A stretch of 9,710 nt of DNA from Phycisphaerales bacterium (GTDB lineage Bacteria > Planctomycetota > Phycisphaerae > Tepidisphaerales > Tepidisphaeraceae): NCBI GenBank assembly GCA_028288905.1, contig JAQGHJ010000340.1, forward strand, positions 1 to 9,710, given 5' to 3'. The position numbers and the translations under genes were made by a program. Numbering within the stretch: position 1 is the first letter of the stretch; each line of letters starts with the position of its first letter. Positions 7,468 to 9,710 of the stretch are shown here, piece by piece. Under the pieces are notes generated by a model that saw only the letters and a program-made list of their open reading frames with translations, made no database searches and was not told where the DNA came from.

Positions 7468-7618
7468 AGAAAACCGGGAAACCCAACGGGTCGGCTGCGC
7501 CTGCGGATTCACGCCATCGTGCGTACTCTCCTGCTGTGGGCGGCCGGCGGGCGTCGGCGGCGGACCGGGAGGACCGGCGGCCCGTCGGGCCCGGTCGTCG
7601 CCTGCCTACCGCCTACTG
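7437..7618. repeat. 15-nt perfect inverted repeat spanning the kdsB-pyrG junction
   Basis: CAGTAGGCGGTAGGC reads on the plus strand at 7437-7451 and on the minus strand at 7618-7604, with 152 nt between. In the minus-strand mRNA the kdsB-proximal arm contains the last kdsB codon (CAG) and its stop (UAG); the other arm ends 9 nt before the pyrG AUG. Pairing can extend outward with interruptions through the C-rich bases beside the AUG. A second hairpin (stem 7579-7583 with 7587-7591) sits inside the loop. Confidence 0.7.
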
Positions 7619-7632
7619 TTCACCGCCTGCTC
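7598..7632. repeat. Heptamer tandem repeat overlapping the kdsB 3' end
   Basis: Five imperfect 7-nt units on the plus strand: TCGCCTG, CCTACCG, CCTACTG, TTCACCG, CCTGCTC. It is the inverted counterpart of the array at 7437-7467. The kdsB stop codon (7613-7615) and the codons for its last A-G-G-E-Q residues lie inside it. Confidence 0.65.
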
Positions 7633-8353
7633 TCCTCACGAATTCGGCGTACTGTTCGGGCGTATCGATCCCGTGCGTCGCCCGGCGGGTCATCAGGACC
7701 CCGACCGACCGCCCGTGCTCCAAGGCCCGCAACTGTTCCAACTTCTCCGCCCGCTCCAGCGGCGTCGGCTGCCAGGAGGCGAACTCCAGCAGGAACGGCC
7801 GGCGGTACGCGTAGATCCCCAAGTGCAAATGGTACGCCGGCGGAACCGGGTCGTCCCGGTCCCGCCGGTAGGGGATCACGCTCCGCGAAAAATAGACGGC
7901 CCGACCGTCCAAGCCGGTCACGACCTTCACCAAGTTCGGGTCGGCCGGATCGGCGTCTTGAGGAAAAGGGGTGGCGGCCGTCGCCATGTCCTCGGCCGTC
8001 GTCGCCAGCCGGTCGACGAGGGCGTCGACCAGTTCCGGCTCGATCTCCGGCTCGTCGCCCTGAACGTTCACGACGACGGCGTCGTCCAGCCCGCCCGCCA
8101 CCTCGGCGACCCGATCCGTCCCGCTCTGGTGGGCGGGCGAAGTCATCGCGCACCGCGTCCCGAACGGCTCCAACGCCGCCACGATCCGGGCGTCGTCGGT
8201 GGCGACGATCACGTCGCGCACCCGCCGGCACTTCCGCACCCGGTCCACCACGTGCTGGACGAGCGGCCGGCCGGTACCTGAGGCGAGAATTTTGGCTGGG
8301 AAGCGGGTCGACCCGTAGCGGGCGGGGATCACAACAACGGCGGCAACAGCCAA
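7613..8353 (-). CDS. kdsB: 3-deoxy-manno-octulosonate cytidylyltransferase (CMP-KDO synthetase)
   Basis: Transfers CMP from CTP to KDO, giving CMP-KDO for the inner core of lipopolysaccharide; a cytoplasmic enzyme. The 246 residues match the family's usual length of about 245-255. Visible motifs are the nucleotide-binding loop P-A-R-Y-G-S-T-R-F-P-A-K (10-21), V-A-T-D-D (50-54), S-G-T-D-R (77-81), V-N-V-Q-G-D-E-P (95-102, metal-binding D100), H-L-G-I-Y-A-Y-R, P-T-P-L-E-R-A-E-K-L-E-Q-L-R, and G-I-D-T-P-E-Q-Y (228-235, second metal-binding D230). The start is TTG at 8353, supported by GAGG at 8364-8361, 7 nt upstream; starting later would remove the first beta-strand. A promoter lies about 50 nt upstream. 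The gene precedes pyrG, which supplies its CTP substrate. The last codons and stop fall in a heptamer repeat, so the A-G-G-E-Q tail may be repeat-derived. Confidence 0.95.
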   Translation of the reverse strand: MAVAAVVVIPARYGSTRFPAKILASGTGRPLVQHVVDRVRKCRRVRDVIVATDDARIVAALEPFGTRCAMTSPAHQSGTDRVAEVAGGLDDAVVVNVQGDEPEIEPELVDALVDRLATTAEDMATAATPFPQDADPADPNLVKVVTGLDGRAVYFSRSVIPYRRDRDDPVPPAYHLHLGIYAYRRPFLLEFASWQPTPLERAEKLEQLRALEHGRSVGVLMTRRATHGIDTPEQYAEFVRRAGGEQ

Positions 8354-8402
8354 AGTCAGACCTCAAACAGCGGCGTCGGGGTCGGCTTCAAACTGTAGGG
8401 CA

Positions 8403-8431
8403 ACCATAAGGGTGTGAGCCGAACGTGTCAA
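8403..8431 (-). promoter_or_regulatory. Sigma70-type promoter of kdsB(-pyrG)
   Basis: The minus strand reads TTGACA (8431-8426), a 17-nt spacer, then TATGGT (8408-8403). The -35 is perfect, the spacing ideal, and the -10 matches four of six positions including TAT and the final T. Transcription would start near 8396, leaving a leader of about 43 nt with GAGG 7 nt before the TTG start of kdsB. Confidence 0.6.
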
Positions 8432-8458
8432 CGGCGCAGGACGCGTCCTGTGTCGTTG
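8429..8458. promoter_or_regulatory. Palindrome overlapping the kdsB -35 element
   Basis: A 30-bp near-perfect palindrome is centred between 8443 and 8444. Its inner 14 bp CAGGACGCGTCCTG (8437-8450) are perfect, and the outer CAACG/CGTTG arms match, with two mismatched pairs between. It touches the -35 hexamer, as an operator or activator site would. As RNA the two mismatches are G-U pairs on the plus strand and A-C on the minus strand. Confidence 0.45.
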
Positions 8459-8470
8459 GTCCTTTGTCCT
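8443..8470. repeat. Heptamer tandem repeat NNGTCCT
   Basis: Four successive 7-nt units on the plus strand: GCGTCCT, GTGTCGT, TGGTCCT, TTGTCCT. The array overlaps both the palindrome at 8429-8458 and the left arm of the inverted repeat at 8456-8588. On the far side the units recur inverted as AGGACAA and AGGACCA (8574-8587). Confidence 0.6.
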
Positions 8471-8588
8471 TCGCTAGTTGCGGAAAACCGCGCCGCGGAG
8501 GACGGCGGCCGTGTCGCGTAAGGCCCGTCCACGGCCGGCGTCAGCAACCTCGTGCCGAGGGACCCGCCGACGAAGGACAAAGGACCAA
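8456..8588. repeat. 133-bp element bounded by an 18-bp perfect inverted repeat
   Basis: The arms TTGGTCCTTTGTCCTTCG (8456-8473) and its exact reverse complement (8571-8588) enclose 97 nt. Inside, GTTGC (8477-8481) pairs with GCAAC (8544-8548), and 13-nt arms at 8501-8513 and 8530-8542 pair with one mismatch around a 16-nt loop. The whole spacer can fold as one long interrupted hairpin. It starts 13 nt after the comF stop codon, so it could end or protect the comF mRNA; a MITE-like insertion is another possibility. Confidence 0.75.
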
Positions 8589-8601
8589 TGATTCCCGCGC
8601 C

Positions 8602-9357
8602 TCAGATCACCTCGAAGTCCCGGCCCTTCGGATCTGCGATCGCGACGACGATCGCCGACAGGCTCGCCGGCTTCGCCGGCTTGAGCGCGCGGGCGACGGA
8701 CTGGAGCGTCGCCCCCGTGGTCGTGACGTCGTCGACGATCACCACATGCCGGCCGGCGACGGCGGCCGGGGCGACGAGGCCGAACGCCGCCCGCAGGTTC
8801 TGCTCCCGCTTCGCCCGGCTCTTGGCGACGACCTGGGGGTCGGTGTTCCGCACCCGCACGAGCGGCCGGACGACCTTCAGCCGGTGCGCCTTGGCCAGCC
8901 GCCGGGCCAGCACGTCGGCCTGGTTGTACCCGCGGGCCACCTGCCGCCGGCGGTGCAGCGGGACGGGGACGAGGCAGTCGGTCTGGCTCAGCAGCCCGAC
9001 TACGGCGGCTTGGCGGGAGAGGCGGTCGGCGAAGAACTCGGCCAGCGCCCACCGGCCGTGGTACTTCGCCCGGTAGACGAGGTGGCGGATCGGCTCGGCG
9101 TACACCCCGAGCCGGACGACCTTCTCAAGGTTCGGCTCCCCGTCCCCTTCGCAGTACGGGCACGGGTCGCCGTGGGCGGCCAGCGGCTTGGCGCACGCCG
9201 GGCAGGCCGCCTCGTCCTCGCGTCGTTCGAGGCCACTCAGGCAGGCAGGGCAGAGCGGGCCGGCGTCGTCGACGTGCTCCTCGCACACCGCGCAGGCCGT
9301 CGGGTAGAGCAGCTCGACCACGTCGCGGAACAGGGTCGTGGCGCGGCGGAGGAGCAC
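8602..9357 (-). CDS. comF: ComF family phosphoribosyltransferase-like protein
   Basis: ComF proteins combine an N-terminal zinc ribbon with a phosphoribosyltransferase-type domain; in naturally competent bacteria they help bring in single-stranded DNA, and elsewhere the role is unclear. The chosen product is 251 residues, normal for the family. Cysteine pairs 22/25, 36/39, 52/55 and 66/69 suit two zinc sites. V-P-V-P-L-H (130-135) and R-G-Y-N-Q (142-146) are classic ComF motifs, and V-V-I-V-D-D-V-T-T-T-G-A-T (205-217) is the PRPP-binding loop. The start is GTG at 9357: the frame is open to 9495, but that extension runs through the strong hairpin at 9425-9457 and would add a non-homologous tail. 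A TATCAT box 8 nt upstream and no Shine-Dalgarno suggest a leaderless mRNA. No other competence genes are visible. Confidence 0.88.
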   Translation of the reverse strand: MLLRRATTLFRDVVELLYPTACAVCEEHVDDAGPLCPACLSGLERREDEAACPACAKPLAAHGDPCPYCEGDGEPNLEKVVRLGVYAEPIRHLVYRAKYHGRWALAEFFADRLSRQAAVVGLLSQTDCLVPVPLHRRRQVARGYNQADVLARRLAKAHRLKVVRPLVRVRNTDPQVVAKSRAKREQNLRAAFGLVAPAAVAGRHVVIVDDVTTTGATLQSVARALKPAKPASLSAIVVAIADPKGRDFEVI

Positions 9358-9365
9358 GGGAGGAG

Positions 9366-9371
9366 ATGATA
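9366..9371 (-). promoter_or_regulatory. -10-like box TATCAT directly before comF
   Basis: TATCAT (five of six TATAAT positions) ends 8 nt before the comF GTG, the same spacing as at the sialidase gene. The intervening CTCCTCCC is the reverse of a Shine-Dalgarno, so no ribosome site is present. No convincing -35 is seen. Confidence 0.35.
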
Positions 9372-9424
9372 CTGCACTGCGGGCCGGAGACGTGTGAAAC
9401 CCTCGGCGGCCACGAAATGCATAA

Positions 9425-9457
9425 CGCCCCGCGACGCCCATTGGGCGTCGCGGGGCG
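9425..9457 (-). terminator. Strong hairpin, probable terminator of the upstream gene
   Basis: A perfect 15-bp stem (9425-9439 with 9443-9457) closes a 3-nt loop. It lies 70 nt after the stop of the gene at 9527. On the minus strand it is followed by TTATGCATTT, a loose T-rich tail in otherwise GC-rich DNA; on the plus strand no such tail follows. It therefore probably ends the upstream transcript and insulates comF. Confidence 0.6.
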
Positions 9458-9526
9458 GTTGTGGGGGCCATGCCCAGCACCACATTGTTCTGCATCGCCG
9501 TTGGGCCGGTTCAGCCGACCGCCGCC

Positions 9527-9710
9527 TCACGCCGCCGTGACGTGGGCAGCCAGGCGGTTCAGGAACTCGACCCCGATTTCGACGGTCGGCCGGCCGGCAG
9601 CGGTCGGGGCGCGGTTCACCCACACGACGCGGGCGGGGATCATGCTCCGGCGGTTGGCCAGCGACTGACCGCCGCCGTTGAGCCCGACGTGGACGTTCAG
9701 CGCGTCCCCG
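9527..9710 (-). CDS. C-terminal end of a possible PilZ-domain protein (5' part beyond window)
   Basis: The minus strand reads 60 sense codons from the right edge to a TGA at 9527-9529; the start lies outside. The fragment has a G-D-A-L-N-V-H-V strand, then I-P-A-R-V-V-W-V-N-R-A, a variable loop, and V-E-I-G-V-E-F-L. The pair A-R-V-V-W-V and I-G-V-E-F-L is the pattern seen at the end of PilZ domains, which often bind cyclic di-GMP. The RxxxR and D/NxSxxG ligand motifs would lie upstream, so ligand binding cannot be judged. The call rests on this short pattern only; another small beta-barrel protein is possible. A strong hairpin follows 70 nt downstream. Confidence 0.45.
   Translation of the reverse strand, partial: GDALNVHVGLNGGGQSLANRRSMIPARVVWVNRAPTAAGRPTVEIGVEFLNRLAAHVTAA

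Noticed and set aside
7428..7512. pyrG leader attenuator of the reiterative-transcription type known in Firmicutes
   Set aside because: There is no initial GGGC start region, and the leader is occupied by heptamers; the C-run beside the AUG is not the known arrangement.
7437..7632. CRISPR-like array from the repeated heptamers
   Set aside because: Units are 7 nt, contiguous, degenerate and inverted; there are no 20-40-nt repeats with spacers and no cas genes.
9358..9495. Longer comF starting at 9495
   Set aside because: It would translate the strong hairpin at 9425-9457 and add 46 residues with no ComF similarity.

Overview
The window is GC-rich and densely coding, and every convincing gene lies on the minus strand, so transcription runs right to left. 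Gene content and style suggest a planctomycete close to Gemmata and relatives: a three-gene ABC-2 system with a GldG-like subunit, a secreted BNR-repeat sialidase, a KDO pathway gene, high GC, and short 7-nt-period repeats between genes. The taxonomic placement is inference. No mobile element, CRISPR array, tRNA or rRNA was seen.

Layout in the direction of transcription (high to low coordinates): (1) the 3' end of a possible PilZ-domain gene (9527-9710), followed by a strong 15-bp hairpin (9425-9457) that probably ends its transcript; (2) comF (8602-9357), with a -10-like box 8 nt before its GTG start; (3) a 248-nt spacer holding an 18-bp perfect inverted repeat (8456-8588), a palindrome (8429-8458) and a good sigma70-type promoter (8403-8431); (4) kdsB (7613-8353); (5) a 185-nt spacer whose two ends carry inverted heptamer arrays, one of which contains the kdsB stop codon; (6) pyrG (5643-7427), a divergent CTP synthase; (7) a secreted sialidase-family protein (4381-5532), again with a -10-like box just before its start; (8) a 505-nt non-coding stretch with a candidate promoter; (9) an ABC exporter operon: ATPase (2898-3875), permease (2124-2843) and GldG-like auxiliary protein (2-1927, running off the left edge).

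Functional logic: PyrG makes CTP and KdsB uses CTP to activate KDO for lipopolysaccharide, so their adjacency is metabolically sensible. In the kdsB-pyrG transcript a 15-nt perfect inverted repeat would pair the kdsB stop region with the pyrG leader next to its AUG. This suggests a repeat-built translational coupling device and is the most interesting hypothesis here. The ABC genes resemble the GldA/GldF/GldG type; the substrate is unknown.
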